Shown here in pieces: positions 1-11,700 of a stretch of 64,000 nt of DNA (its first letter is position 1; every line of letters starts with the position of its first letter). Source of the stretch: Mangifera indica (taxonomy: Eukaryota; Streptophyta; Magnoliopsida; Sapindales; Anacardiaceae); contig NC_058137.1 of NCBI RefSeq assembly GCF_011075055.1, positions 25,157,463 to 25,221,462 of the forward strand, given 5' to 3'. Position numbers and translations under genes: made by a program. The notes under the pieces are model-generated. The model made no database searches. It was not told the DNA's origin and saw only the letters and a list, made by a program, of their open reading frames with translations.

Positions 1-77
1 GGGTGTGTTACAGAAAAACGGCATGAGTTCCCCTACTTTAGAGGGCCCGGGGAATATTTTTCTTTTTAATTATGTCC

Positions 78-2257
78 TGTAACACTCCCAATTTGTAATT
101 CACACAAACCAGTCCTACCAATCGACTGGATTTTCATCAACTTAATTACCATTAGTAAAATAAATGCATAATAATGACAATTATAAAATTATCACCCACA
201 GAAACTTTATAATCATTTTTCATAACTAGCCATATATATATATACATATCCACCAATATCTACATCAAGTATATATATATATATATAGGCATATATTCAC
301 ATATACATCAAAACATATATATATTAATAAAAATATGGTGCCTTCCTCCCTTAGCCTCATGTCTCATTAGTGCTCCCCGGGAACCTTTACTGCATTTCTT
401 TACCTGTAAAATATTAAATTAAACGGAGTGAGCGACTATGGCTCAGTAAGAAAATCATACTAAACACTTAAAGTATTTCATACCAATATTAATCTCTTTC
501 ATACTCAGCGTGTCTGGGCTATTCATATATAAAATTATTGACACGGACACGCATTAAACACATATCAGAATTCTTTCCTTTCACACATTTATTCATTTCC
601 TTACTATACAGATATGATTCACTCGTTATGATTTATGCATGTATGAGTGTCATGACATTTCTATTTTCTGATCGTACATCTTTCTCAACTCTTTATCAGC
701 CACACAGGCTTGTATGCATAATTCTAATGCAAATGACTTTCATAAAATATTTATTAATTTGTTTCTCTCTCTTTCTCATTGATCGATCTAGACTACATAT
801 GATAGTACTTGCAGTCACCATACAAAGTATAATTCTCTCTTACACGCATATTTTTTTTTCTTTGCTGTCCACACAGTACAACTAATATTTTTCTTTGCTG
901 TCCACACAGTACAGCTGATATTTTTCTTTTGCTGTCCACACAGTACAGCTTATATTTTTTTTCTTTTGCTGTCCACACAGTACAGCTGATATTTTTCTTT
1001 GCTGTCCACACAGTACAACTGATATTTTTTTTTTCTTTGCTGTCCACACAGTACAGCTGGTTGTCCACACAGTACAACCGATTATTTTATTTGCTGTCCA
1101 CACAGTACAGCTGGCGTGTAAGGATTTTTAGTATGTTTTCTGCTTTCCTGTATCATATGAGTCATTATGAAAGCATGCATGACTTAGAAAATATTTTTCC
1201 TCTTTCTTTATTTTTTTCTAAATCATGCATATGTTATGATTCCTCAGGTATGCATATATAACCATATTATGAAATATGCGCATTTGTTATTTTCCCTTAT
1301 TCTTTTCATTCATTCTCAACATCATATTATTTTCTCATGCATTTATATATATAAATATCATGCCTCAATTTAATTTCAATTATACAATATAGGCTTAATA
1401 TAAGGGTTATTACACATATTATGCATATAATTAAGCAAAATTAACCTATATCACATAAAATGACATTTTTACCCTTATGGCCAAAATTACCTTTTTACCC
1501 TTATGGCCAAAAAATACATCATGAATCCTAATGAATTTCTTTATCCTTTTAAGCATAAATCACTTTAATTCTAATACCTTACATACTGATATAAGTAAAG
1601 GTTATTTAAATAACCTAACTCAAATTTACTTCAAGTATGTAAAGTATGAAATTCTTACCTTTTCTTTGTCAAATAGGTGATTTAAGCTTATTCACCTTCT
1701 TTTCTTCTTTCTGGCAACCTTAATCAACCAAAAATATAATCATCCATCAAACTCCCAAATTTCACATATCTTAAAAATTAAATTTCTTACCTTAGAACTG
1801 ATCAGAATTGACAGATCTACACTTTTTATAACTGGGGGTACTTGAAATTAGGTGGTTTAGCTAGGTTTTTGGACGAATTTTGGTTAAGGGAAGCTTTAGC
1901 TAAAGAAATAATGGAGCTCTCGGCAATTGTTGAAGAGAATGAATAGATTATATAATTTATAAGCCTTTTGGACCATTTTGCCCTTAACCTTTTCCATAAA
2001 TTACTATTTTATCCTTAGTCAATTACCAAAAACCCTTAGCACCACCATATAATTTCAAGTGTGCCCTTCAATTTTAATTCCCACTTTGTCCCTTGAATCT
2101 TTATAAAATGACCATTTTACCCCCTTTGAAAAATATTGCTCATTTAGTAGTTTTCTATGATTCTTTTGCAATTTCTTTACACAACAAGTTATAAAATCAA
2201 CTCTAGGGATAATTTTGGAAGTGGAGTTTACTGACACACCTGAATTCGGATGTTACA
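78..2257. mobile_element. Putative LTR-retrotransposon long terminal repeat (solo or remnant)
   Basis: The stretch opens with TGTAACACTCCC and closes with GGATGTTACA, so its ends form the inverted TGTAACA/TGTTACA pair common in plant Ty3-gypsy LTRs. The interior is AT-rich, non-coding and carries a short tandem array. No matching 5-base target duplication is visible (TGTCC before, CTTCT after), and no primer binding site or polypurine tract is evident next to either end. It may therefore be a rearranged LTR rather than a clean solo LTR. The first 12 bases of the window also end in GTTACA and could be the end of a neighbouring copy. Orientation is unknown. Confidence 0.38.
864..1114. repeat. 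Tandem repeat, eight copies of a GCTGTCCACACAGTAC core
   Basis: Eight copies of a core reading GCTGTCCACACAGTACARCT (one begins GTTGTCC) are separated by T-rich spacers of roughly 2-18 bases. The cores are nearly invariant while the T-tract spacers vary in length. Short reading frames across the array are by-products of the repeat. It lies inside the LTR-like segment and may be a promoter or enhancer repeat of that element, but this is inference. Confidence 0.85.
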
Positions 2258-2897
2258 CTTCTAACACATGTTAATTGATTTTATGTAATATGAGTTTTGA
2301 TTTTCATATTTATAAACCTAATATATACCAAATAGGTGGGCTCGAGGGAGACAGTCTTGGAGATCAAATAGTCTCACATATTGGCTTTGAGGCTATGAGT
2401 GGGCTTGAGGTTCAATATATTTCTAGATAGTATCAAAGTTTAAACCAAATGGATGGATGGATGGGCTTGAAAAAGACTGTCTTGGAGGCTAAATAGTCCC
2501 ACATATTGGTTTTGTATATGTTGATTTTATGTAATAAACACTTATATATTCAATATATTTCTGTAATATTAATCACGAATCTTTCTTTAGGTCGATTGTG
2601 TTAACCTATTGATCACAAATTTGCTTACTCATTCGATGTATGTCTTCATTTTTATTGCATTTGATCTCTGCGATTCACAAGCAATTATGCTACATTAGAG
2701 ATTCATAATTAATACATATTTCTAAGGTAGATTAGGGATAATCTTTTGTTCCATAAAAGATTTTTATTAATTAACACAATTATCATCATTTATTAATCTA
2801 ATACGTGATCATTTAACTGCTACCAACAAAATCTAGTTTTGTCTTCATAAAAAAAGTATCATTGGTCAATATCACAACGGAAAATCATGTTTTTCAG
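2258..2897. other. Intergenic DNA with an imperfect direct repeat
   Basis: AT-rich with no gene seen. A roughly 50-base phrase around GACAGTCTTGGAG...AAATAGTCTCACATATTGG at 2339-2396 recurs imperfectly at 2463-2512. This suggests remains of an old repeat. It lies just downstream of the PPR stop codon. Confidence 0.5.
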
Positions 2898-4367
2898 TTA
2901 AAAAGAAACAACTTTCTTATTAACAGTCATAATTTTTGGCATCATCAAGATTTCAAAAAGCTCTAAGGCATTTGAAAGCTCATCCTCCTTGCATACGGTA
3001 GAAACTATCAAGTTCCAGGTTTCGGAATCAATAATATTTCCTCGAGTCAGAGTATTCAAAATTGTCCATAAACACTCCTCATCCCCTACGGGACACAAAC
3101 CATTGATAAATTTATGAATACTAGCGCTGCGAGGCGCATGACCTTTGAAAACCATCTCGTCCAGAATCAACGCTGCAGCCTTGAATTGCAACCCATCACA
3201 CAGCCCATCAAAAATTATCCTATAGGAGACCACATCAGGAGCACAGCCTCGTCTAGGCATGTCTTCAAGCAGATCATTAGCCGCACTCCATTTGCCCTGC
3301 TTACACAATTCGCCAAGTATCACATTATAACTAACAACATCAGCCTTACATCCACTTTTGCCCATCTCATTCAGAACTTCAAAGGCCGCTTCAAAATCCT
3401 TTTCTCTGCAAAACCCATTAATCATCGCATTATAAGCAACAGTGTTGATTTTGCAGCCATTGCCCTTCATTTCTTCAAAGACCCCAATAGCATCTGCCTT
3501 CCTCCCTGCCTTAAAAAGGGCGCTAATCAAAGTAGAATAAACCGCTGCATCCACCTCCATTTCATTTTTCACCATTTCTCTTTTCAACCTAAAAGCTAAA
3601 CTCAACTCACCAACAACACAATATCCTTTTATCAATGATGCATAGATATTCCCGTTAGGCCTCACTTTATACACTCTCACCATATCCTCCTTCAACTTCG
3701 ATGCTTCTTTTAACCTCAATTCCAAACAAAGCCCATAAATCAGCGTCCCAAAAGTCACCTCATCAGCCTTAAAACCCCTCCTTAGCATCGCACCAAACAC
3801 ACTCCAAGCTTCCTTCAATTTCCCACTCACAACACAACCATGAATCAGTACATTATAACTACAAGAATCCGCGCTCCCATCTTCCTCCACACGTGCAAAA
3901 ATTTCCCTTATCTTATCAAGTCTCCCGCACTTTAACATCGCACTCAACAGTGAGTTAAAAGATTTCACCGTTCTCTGCACCCGAAAATTCGGCATTTCGT
4001 CGAACACCTGAAGCGCCTGCTCGCACAAACGCGCACGTCCGTAAAAACCAATGACATTGCAGAAGATAATCTCTTCGGGGGTGATACGGGTGTCGTGCTT
4101 TAGTTGGTGAAGTATTTGACGCATTTCGTCGAACATCTTCGCTCGACAGAGCTTGGTAATGATAAGGTCATAGTTTAGATTACTGTAGCGAAAGGGTTTG
4201 GCTTGAGGAGTTTGATTGGCGCTGGGGTTGGGATTTTGAAAGAGTTGGAGGGCGAGTTTGGGGTCTTTCTGCAGACGGAGGAGGGAGGAGAGCCTGAAGG
4301 AAGATATGAGTTTTGGGCTGGTCATGTTGTCGTTTTCTCCTGTTTGGGGTTCTACCAGTTTAGGCAA
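2898..4367 (-). CDS. P-type pentatricopeptide repeat (PPR) protein, AT1G53330-like
   Basis: This intronless frame encodes 489 residues. From about residue 130 it shows at least eight consecutive 35-residue PPR motifs, for example SCSYNVLIHGC, EVTFGTLIYGLC, TVAYNAMINGFC, VVSYNVILGELC and VVSYRIIFDGLC, with weaker motifs on either side. There is no E or DYW extension, so it is P class. The order and wording of the repeats, including FDEMP...RTVKS and LEDMPRRGC, closely resemble what I recall of Arabidopsis AT1G53330. P-class PPR proteins bind organellar RNA in mitochondria or plastids. The Ser/Leu/Arg-rich N-terminus fits an organelle targeting peptide. Met15 (MTSPKL) is a plausible alternative start, because the first 14 residues are acidic and poorly suited to targeting. 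It is not duplicated in this window. Confidence 0.9.
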   Translation of the reverse strand: MPKLVEPQTGENDNMTSPKLISSFRLSSLLRLQKDPKLALQLFQNPNPSANQTPQAKPFRYSNLNYDLIITKLCRAKMFDEMRQILHQLKHDTRITPEEIIFCNVIGFYGRARLCEQALQVFDEMPNFRVQRTVKSFNSLLSAMLKCGRLDKIREIFARVEEDGSADSCSYNVLIHGCVVSGKLKEAWSVFGAMLRRGFKADEVTFGTLIYGLCLELRLKEASKLKEDMVRVYKVRPNGNIYASLIKGYCVVGELSLAFRLKREMVKNEMEVDAAVYSTLISALFKAGRKADAIGVFEEMKGNGCKINTVAYNAMINGFCREKDFEAAFEVLNEMGKSGCKADVVSYNVILGELCKQGKWSAANDLLEDMPRRGCAPDVVSYRIIFDGLCDGLQFKAAALILDEMVFKGHAPRSASIHKFINGLCPVGDEECLWTILNTLTRGNIIDSETWNLIVSTVCKEDELSNALELFEILMMPKIMTVNKKVVSF

Positions 4368-6114
4368 CGTTAAACTTCAAACTGGTATACACTAAACCTC
4401 AAATTGAGGGTAAATATGAGATTTTACAATATATAGGCATTACACTATTCTTCTAAAAAACATTAAAAGATTTTGTTAAAGCCAAACATTAAGATCATTA
4501 GGCACTAATTCTTTTTTAAATTGATAGACTGATGTATGATGAGAAAAAATGGGCAAGACTGCTGGACTTCAGTAAGTTTAGGCAATTCTCAGAGGTTTAA
4601 CATATATGCAAACTTTAAATTGGTGCAGTAAACTTTAAACTAGAGGTAAATGCGAGATTTTATAAAATAGGGGGATTTAAATATTGTAAATTGTTGATTG
4701 GATATCCAAATTTATTTTAGATTTTTCTAATGAGTTGACATTTTATCATAATATACCAATAAAATTATAAGAAATCTTGTGGATAAAAAATATCAAAACT
4801 TTAAGTTCAGATTAATGTCTCTATTTCTGTATTAGTTTTTTGGGTTTTTAACCTCGATTTTAAATTAAAAAAATCACTAATGTAGTCCGGGATGTATCTA
4901 TAAAATATAAAAATTCAAGATTTTCCCGAAGTTAGTGTGCCCACTAATTCTAAACTTTATATTGGTATAAATTTTACAAAATAAGCTTCAAATTATACTT
5001 TGTAGTGCTATCAAGCAAACTACAATTAACGGATTTGTTGGTATAAAAATTATCAAATTTATGCATGGTAGGAAAATTTAGCATGTATGTGAAGGCACAT
5101 ATGTGGACAGTGGATACATTAAAATGAAGTAAAATGAACCGACCAACTTTGAATTACTGAAAAAAGAACGAAGGGAATCTAATTCAAAGCTGTGCAAAGG
5201 CAGAAAGAACACGTAAGAAAGAAAGTTTTGTTAGATCAATGTCCTTTACATCTTAAATGAACCGTTGTATTGTGCAGTGTCCTTGTATTAGATTCAAAAG
5301 AATATCTGATGATGTGCTTTTGTAGCAGGAGACCTCACTAGTCTCTGAAAATCCCTTTTGCTGGCTTCCAGATTTCAGAGTATGTCTGCTGACGGGTCGT
5401 TTTAACCATTCAAAACTACTGCATTTTACTTCCCTTCACACTGACCGGAAGTTGCAAATAAAGATAGCAATTCAGTCTCCGAAATTAGGTCTTCAATTAG
5501 TCTTTTTTCTTTCGCAAAAGAGATTTTCGGTAAAAACAGAAACAAAGATGACTAATTAAATCCCCATAATAAAGGATAAAATAGGAATAAAGATAAATAT
5601 ATTTTTGAACTATTTCCCTCTCAATTAGTCTCATTTCTTATATATTTTCTAAAATCTTATCTAATGAATTATCTTTCAAATTTTCAATATGTTCCAACAT
5701 CTAATTGAGGGGAAAGTGTCGGGGAATTTTCTTGCAGGGATTCTAGGAGAGATAAAGGCGAGGGCTAGAATCAAAACTTTCAATATTTACTTATTCGTTG
5801 CCATCTCTAGTTACAAATATATAAAAATATATTATTTAATAATATAATAATACATTATTAAAATATTCGATTGGTGCGCATATAAAAGAAAAACAAGAGA
5901 TGAAAAGTTCTCGTGTATTACAAAAATGTTGTACTAGTACATGCAGTAGTAGATGAGTACATGCAATTTTTTTAGTTGTTCAAGGCCAAATCGCCAGACA
6001 AACTTAGGATTTCTTTTTTGACTGGACCTTTTTGACCGAGTTGAGCATAAAATCTAAGATTTGCTTGCTTTAGATGCATGGAACGTGGAGCGTCAAGTTT
6101 ATGAGTGGACGAAA
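4368..6114. other. Intergenic region between two minus-strand genes
   Basis: AT-rich and without a convincing gene. A phrase just upstream of the PPR start (AGGGTAAATATGAGATTTTA, about 4406) recurs imperfectly at about 4648 (AGAGGTAAATGCGAGATTTTA), suggesting a local duplication. The 3' part would hold the terminator region of the small gene that follows. Confidence 0.5.
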
Positions 6115-6296
6115 CTAGGCTTTGCTGAAGTTAATTATGGAGAATGGCGATCCATAAGCCATGAAATAAAGCTTCAAGAACACCAAAAGACCTGCACAAA
6201 AAGCAAAAGCAGCCAACATTATTTTGGAAGTTGAGTTCACAAAACAGGAAAAAAATATTGCCTTTGAAAAAAATTTAGAAAATGCAAATATCAACA

Positions 6297-6710
6297 TCAA
6301 GCAAAGTTCTTGTATCGTAAGAAAGAAAAAATAATCTGAAAATTTAAAGGAATAAGAAACAAATATGTCATCTGTAATGAACACAACGGTACATTAAAAC
6401 AGAAAATTCGCCATCTGCAAGCCTTCTTTGCTTTCGTAAGTTTGGAGAACATTTGATCTTCTGAGCATATGTTTCCCGGCGAATCCAAGTAAACTTTCCA
6501 AGGTATTGGAGGAGACCACAGTCCGCTCTGCTCATAATCAAAATCATACTGTAAGGCGTCGAAGAATTTGCCCAGCAGCCTATCGGATACCGTTTTCGAA
6601 ACCATCTGAATATTAGGAGTGCTTGCAGAAGAACTCTCAGTCTCGTCGCTGCTGCTTTCTAATGTACCCGGTGAAGAAGCTTCAGACATGGTCGTAGCCA
6701 TTGGAAACAA
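6297..6710 (-). CDS. Small plant-specific protein of unknown function
   Basis: The open frame codes for up to 137 residues. The N-terminal half is Ser/Glu/Thr-rich and low in complexity ([17 protein letters not shown]). It is followed by a conserved-looking block, [20 protein letters not shown] and [18 protein letters not shown], then a short Lys/Cys-rich stretch. The block reads like a family of short uncharacterised plant proteins that I cannot name. Start choice is open: Met1, Met4 (MATTMSE) and Met8 are all possible, and Met4 looks most natural. The last roughly 40 residues are hydrophobic and may be read-through into an intron. A possible final exon lies at about 6115-6200 on the same strand, after an acceptor-like TTTTGTGCAG. 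The C-terminus is therefore uncertain. Confidence 0.6.
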   Translation of the reverse strand: MFPMATTMSEASSPGTLESSSDETESSSASTPNIQMVSKTVSDRLLGKFFDALQYDFDYEQSGLWSPPIPWKVYLDSPGNICSEDQMFSKLTKAKKACRWRIFCFNVPLCSLQMTYLFLIPLNFQIIFSFLRYKNFA

Positions 6711-7927
6711 CTAAGAAGAACAATGAGAGAGATTGATGATGATGATGAATAAAGGCTATTCCAGAAGTTAAAGAAGTTTATTGGTGGGTTTTATGATAGA
6801 GCACGTTGGTAAATTGTAGCAGAAGAAATTAAGAAAGAAAAAGTTTGAAGATTTGGTCCCTGAAAATTGGGACAAATTATCTGGTAGGGGACCTGTCTGA
6901 TTAGCTTCAGATTGGTATACGCATATTAAATAATATAGCTAACAAGGTTGTATTATTAAGTACCGTTTGGAAGTACAAGATTTGAGTTGTCGATTTAAAA
7001 GGCTTTTCTGTTCAGGAATCAGATGAGAATATTGTTTGAATTTTGAATTGTTTCGCATCTGGTAGACTGAGCTAACGTGTCCGGGTATCTCTTGAAGCTC
7101 AAGAGAGTCGTCTTATTTAGTAAAGATACAGTATCAATTGATATCCTTCAATACTATAATTTAATATTTAAAGATTCGATCGATTTCAATTAACCCTAAA
7201 ATTTGAGAAGCCATTTTTCTCATTCGTTTGTTAATTTCGTTAATATTCTGCTTAATTTTACAGTAAATTATTAATTTATCCTTTCAATAGAATTATAAAA
7301 TTATCGTAATATTTAATATAAATATCAATTAAAAATTTACTCTCCCTCATATTAAAATTTAATAAAATTATATATATAAATAATATGTATAATTTAATAT
7401 AAATAATGATATACCACAATATAATTATCCCACGCAAATCCCAACAACCCATCCCTCAAAATCCTTCTTTGCTATTTGGTTGTCTCTTGATAAAACTTAA
7501 TGTCCAATTATCGTTGCCACCACTACCATCTCAATTGAAGCATTCTCTCCGCCCCCAAATTTGACCTTAAATTTATCACCCTTAATTTCGTAATTACCCT
7601 TTGTTATCAATTTTTTTTTCATCAAATTGCTTGCAAATTAATTCACAGTAAACTTTAACTATATAACAAATATGAAATTCCCATCCCTCCAAAAAATTCT
7701 TTAAACCCTTCTATTTTTACAATATTGTATCTCTTAGTTCTTGAGAGAATTCAACTTACAAGAATGTATGCAATAGACTTAGGATTAATTTTTCAATAAT
7801 AAAAAACTATGTGAATCAAATTATTTGGTATATTACTGTATTTTTCCTGTTAAAAATATGGGATAATTTTGGAATTTAATTACATGTCAACTCAGCGGGG
7901 GAATTGGATTTAAAAAAAAGAAATGCG
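6711..7927. other. Intergenic region, divergent promoters expected
   Basis: No gene seen. This AT-rich spacer lies between the small minus-strand gene and the plus-strand APC6 gene, so each would have its promoter here or just downstream. A TGATGATGATGATGA microsatellite sits at about 6732-6747. Confidence 0.5.
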
Positions 7928-8088
7928 TAATATTACATGTACAAATAAATTATATAAGTCTATATATACAAATTGATATAGTAGTATATAGCTGAGTGAT
8001 TTACAAGTAAAAAAATAAAAAATAAATTATCATATCACTCCATCGTAAACTATTACTTTAGTTTATACAATTTATTTATATGTATTGT
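7928..8088. mobile_element. Small inverted-repeat element (MITE-like)
   Basis: The left end (around ACAAATAAATTATATAAG) and the reverse complement of the right end (around CATATAAATAAATTGTATAAA) match over about 25 bases with few differences. They enclose about 110 AT-rich non-coding bases. No unambiguous target duplication was identified, so the exact ends are approximate. Confidence 0.5.
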
Positions 8089-8216
8089 TTTATTTTTTAT
8101 GAAATGTCAATAGACGAGAGGCAAGCACCCTATTGGATATCTGATGACTGTATTGTTGAACAATAGTTTTAACTTTTAGTAGACGTTATAGAATAGAAGT
8201 TTAACAGAACTTTAAT

Positions 8217-8400
8217 GAGTAATACTATATATATAAATAAATTATATAAACTTATTTATATAACTTGAGACCGTATTATCTGATCGGGTGATATTAAAAT
8301 AATAAAAATGTAAATATTACATCACTTAATCACAAATTATTATCTCAATTTGTATAAATAAAATTATATAATTTATTTATACATATATTTTCGTTCAACT
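8217..8400. mobile_element. Second MITE-like element of the same type
   Basis: TATATATAAATAAATTATATAA near 8226 is mirrored by TTATATAATTTATTTATACA near 8370. The core contains ATTACATCACTTAATCACAAATTATTATC. Size and ends resemble the element at 7928-8088, and related sequence recurs in the spacers of the sulfotransferase units (about 23.2-23.6, 31.5-31.9 and 38.6-39.0 kb). Confidence 0.5.
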
Positions 8401-8431
8401 TTAATACAATATATTTTTTACAAATTTTCAT

Positions 8432-8621
8432 TGGGCCAAACAATAGGGCTTAAGCTTCTTAGACTTCGACTCAATTATACGGCCGAACTAAAGCCCTTAA
8501 GCTTCTTAGGGATTGGCCTAATCACACAAAATTAGGCCGGAAAATTAAAGCTCTTGGCTTGTTTGGCTTTATAAGAATTCAACAAAATCTGCTCCCGCTC
8601 ATTTCACTTGACCTAAACCCT
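8432..8621 (+). promoter_or_regulatory. Putative APC6 promoter with site II and telo-box-like motifs
   Basis: TGGGCC at 8432-8437 is a site II (TGGGCY) motif. AAACCCT at 8615-8621 matches the core of the plant telo-box. Both are known from promoters of proliferation-linked plant genes and fit a cell-cycle subunit gene. A direct repeat TTAAGCTTCTTAG occurs at about 8450 and 8499. TTTATAAG at about 8569 may act as a TATA element. No transcript data are available, so the function is inferred. Confidence 0.4.
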
Positions 8622-8705
8622 CAATTTCTTTCAAACCTAAAGAAACAACGTTCCCGGGGGCCAAAAGGACTTAAGACTGACAGATCTTTTATCATCGACC
8701 CGAAA

Positions 8706-11700
8706 ATGAGAGAAGAAGAGATCGAGAAGCTTCGCGGAGTGGTCCGTGATTGCGTGAGCAAACATTTGTACTCGTCGGCTATTTTTTTTGCTGATAAAGT
8801 CGCGGCGCTGACGAATGACCCCGCCGACGTCTACATGCAAGCTCAAGCTTTGTTCCTCGGCCGCCACTACCGCCGTGCCTTCCATCTTCTCAATGCCTCG
8901 AAAATTGTTCTCCGTGACCTCCGATTTCGTTATTTAGCGGCCAAGTGTCTGGTAATAGTCATTAATTTTCAAATTTCATTGCCTTTCAATTGAATTTTTA
9001 TCCCGTTTATATTTTTTTTCTGCAAAATCTGTTGAATTTGAGCTGAAACATTATTCCTTTTGTTTCCTGATATTTGATTTATTGACGCGACTTTGTCATT
9101 TTTCTTTCTGGCTTATTTATGAATAGGAGGAATTGAAGGAGTGGGATCAGTGTCTATCAATGCTCGGTGATGCTAAGGTTGATGCCAGTGGGATTGTATA
9201 TGACACAAAAGATAGCAATGTTATGTACTTAGATAAAGATGGGGAAGATAAAGAAATTAATGTTAGTTTTTTCCACATTTTAATTGATCTTTTACTCAAT
9301 GTTTTACTGTTGCCAGCTGTTATGGAACCTAGGATTTTTTTAATCTGACAGATTTCTTCGGCAATATGCTTTTTGAGAGGCAAAGCATGCGAAGCTTTGG
9401 AAAACCGTGCCCAAGCCCGGCAGTGGTTAGTGTTTCTTCCAAATGATTAAATAAACAGAGTATTGTTTTTCTTTTGGCGGTTATTTAAGATGCTTGATGC
9501 TAATTCTTATCATGTGTTTCAGTCAAAATGGTAATAATTAACTGTCTAATTTTATTTGCTACCACATCATGTTATAATCATTATGAGTATTAATAATACA
9601 ATTTCCTCAATTATGTTTATCTGATCCCTTAAAAAGGTGAATTGATTTTTTTTATTGGATTGGAAAATTCTAGATATGTATGCCATCTATGTGACTGAGT
9701 GCAAACATATCTGTTTTTCATTTTCATTTGCAAAGCAGATCTTTTATGAATATATTAAGGCTTGATAAATATGGTTGTTCGTAAGGTCTTCTTTAGGAAA
9801 CCACTTGAAGAAACATGCAACATAGCTTGGGTAGACCGGATATTCTCTCATGGGTTGTTGAATGGAGAATTTGATATTCTTGGACCCAATGGTGGGACAG
9901 ACATAATAGTGTTTAGATGGTTCGATTCAAGAAGGGTACTAGAGGTGGTCTGCTTTCACTAAGAGTTTGGATTGCAATGATGGAACGCTACATGGATTTG
10001 TTGCTAAAATTGTTTATGTATGCTAAATGATTGGTATTTCCGGCCATTATTAGTGTCGTTTCTTTTGCTCATTTTTTCTTCCAGTCCTTGCTTGAACTTT
10101 CTAGCTGCTATACGGAAACAAATCATTGACACCATTTGGTCATATTAGTCAAGTTGGTTCTGGAAAGAGAGTGACTGATTTGTTGGGTCTTTCATCTTGC
10201 TTCATTATTAAGAGTTCAGACTAAATTTTTAGGCTGTTTTGGAATTTGAAACTAATAGTACTTTAATGTCTTTTGTTACCTACGCCTGATATTGATGCTA
10301 GAAGTTCCTGTTATAAGATAAAAATTCCTCAAATTTTTAATCAGAATAAAAGTAGCATTTATTTCTTTAGATAAGGTCCTTCTTCAAGATGTGTTTGTCA
10401 GTAACTAACGTGGTACCAGTTACTGCTTTACTTGGCTCATCTTTGAAATTTATCTCTTTCAACATGAGTGACCTGCTATGTTCTTTTCCTTTCTTTTGTT
10501 TTCTCATTTTTTCTCCATTCTCTATATTGTTGAAGAGAAACTCCATATGTTGTTCAATATCTCATTAGACCTACTCTTTTATAATGATCTAAGGTACAAA
10601 GCCGCAATCAAAGCTGATCCTTTGTGTTATGAGGTATGCAAGATACATTCAATTGTTGTGTATTCATTTATTTATGTTTTGTACTGGCAGGAGGTGAGTA
10701 GCTTCTCTTTCTCCACATACCCAAAAGATGAGACCTCCTGCATTTGAGTTTTGTGCCTTCATAAAGTTGGCATTTATCTTTCTGGAAAAATGTTTTGAGT
10801 ATCCATGTTGCTAGCTTTTATTAGTTGTTTTACCTTTTTAAGGATTATTTATATACTCTAAAATATTTGTCCTTGAAATTTCTGACCCTTGGGCCTTTTC
10901 TTCTCATTTTCCCTTTACCTATATATTTTATGAATTTACGATACATGTTCCAAATATTTTGTATAATAATTTCATCATTATGGTTTTCTCATGTCTGTAC
11001 GAAATTTTTTCTCAGGCATTGGAATGCCTTATTGAAAAGCACATGCTGACGTGTGAGGAAGGTACGTGGTGTTCAAACCAATTTTATTGAGGTTTTCCTC
11101 CAGTCATATTGTATGTCATTTGAGTGAAGTGAATTACAACCATGTTTTATAGTTCAAACTTGGTTCGCATGATTGAATATATTTATATATACACTTATAT
11201 TATATGTCATATGAAAAATTCATGCACGTGTATGTATGTGTTCTTATGTGGTTTTACAGGGCAGAACTTTTCTTTGTCTATCTTGTGCTACCATTTGATA
11301 TTTCTATGCATTCTTTTTATTTTGCAAACACATTGCTTTAGACAATTTTCCTTATCCAATACTTAAATATGTTATATTCACTTAATTTTTCAGAAACAAG
11401 TTTACTTTCATCATTGGAATTTGGTCCTGAAGATGGATGGCTCTCTTCATTCTACTCATGTTTGATAAAAAAGGTGAACAGTTCACAACTTCAATGTATG
11501 CTACTCCATATATAAAACATATGCATACGTTTATAAGTTTTCTATTTGTTTTACTAGTAAAGATTCTTTATTCTTGCTGTGTGCTTGCATGTGCTGATCA
11601 ATTCTTTTCTTTCTCTCTCTTTTTCCTTGGCCCCTTGGTGTTTTCAGTATGACAAGGAGAACGTTGTAGAAGCCAAATTCCGAGAGCTTGAAAAAGAAAG

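Noticed and set aside
864..1114. CRISPR-like regular repeat
   Set aside because: Spacers are only T-rich slippage sequence of 2-18 bases, the genome is plant, and no cas-type genes are present.
538..1261. Protein frames over the T-rich repeat array
   Set aside because: They are low-complexity translations of a tandem repeat on both strands, with no family resemblance.
8559..8705. APC6 start at the upstream in-frame ATG (MFGFIRIQQN)
   Set aside because: The 49 extra residues have no counterpart in known APC6; conservation begins at MREEEIEK, and the stretch contains telo-box and leader-like sequence.
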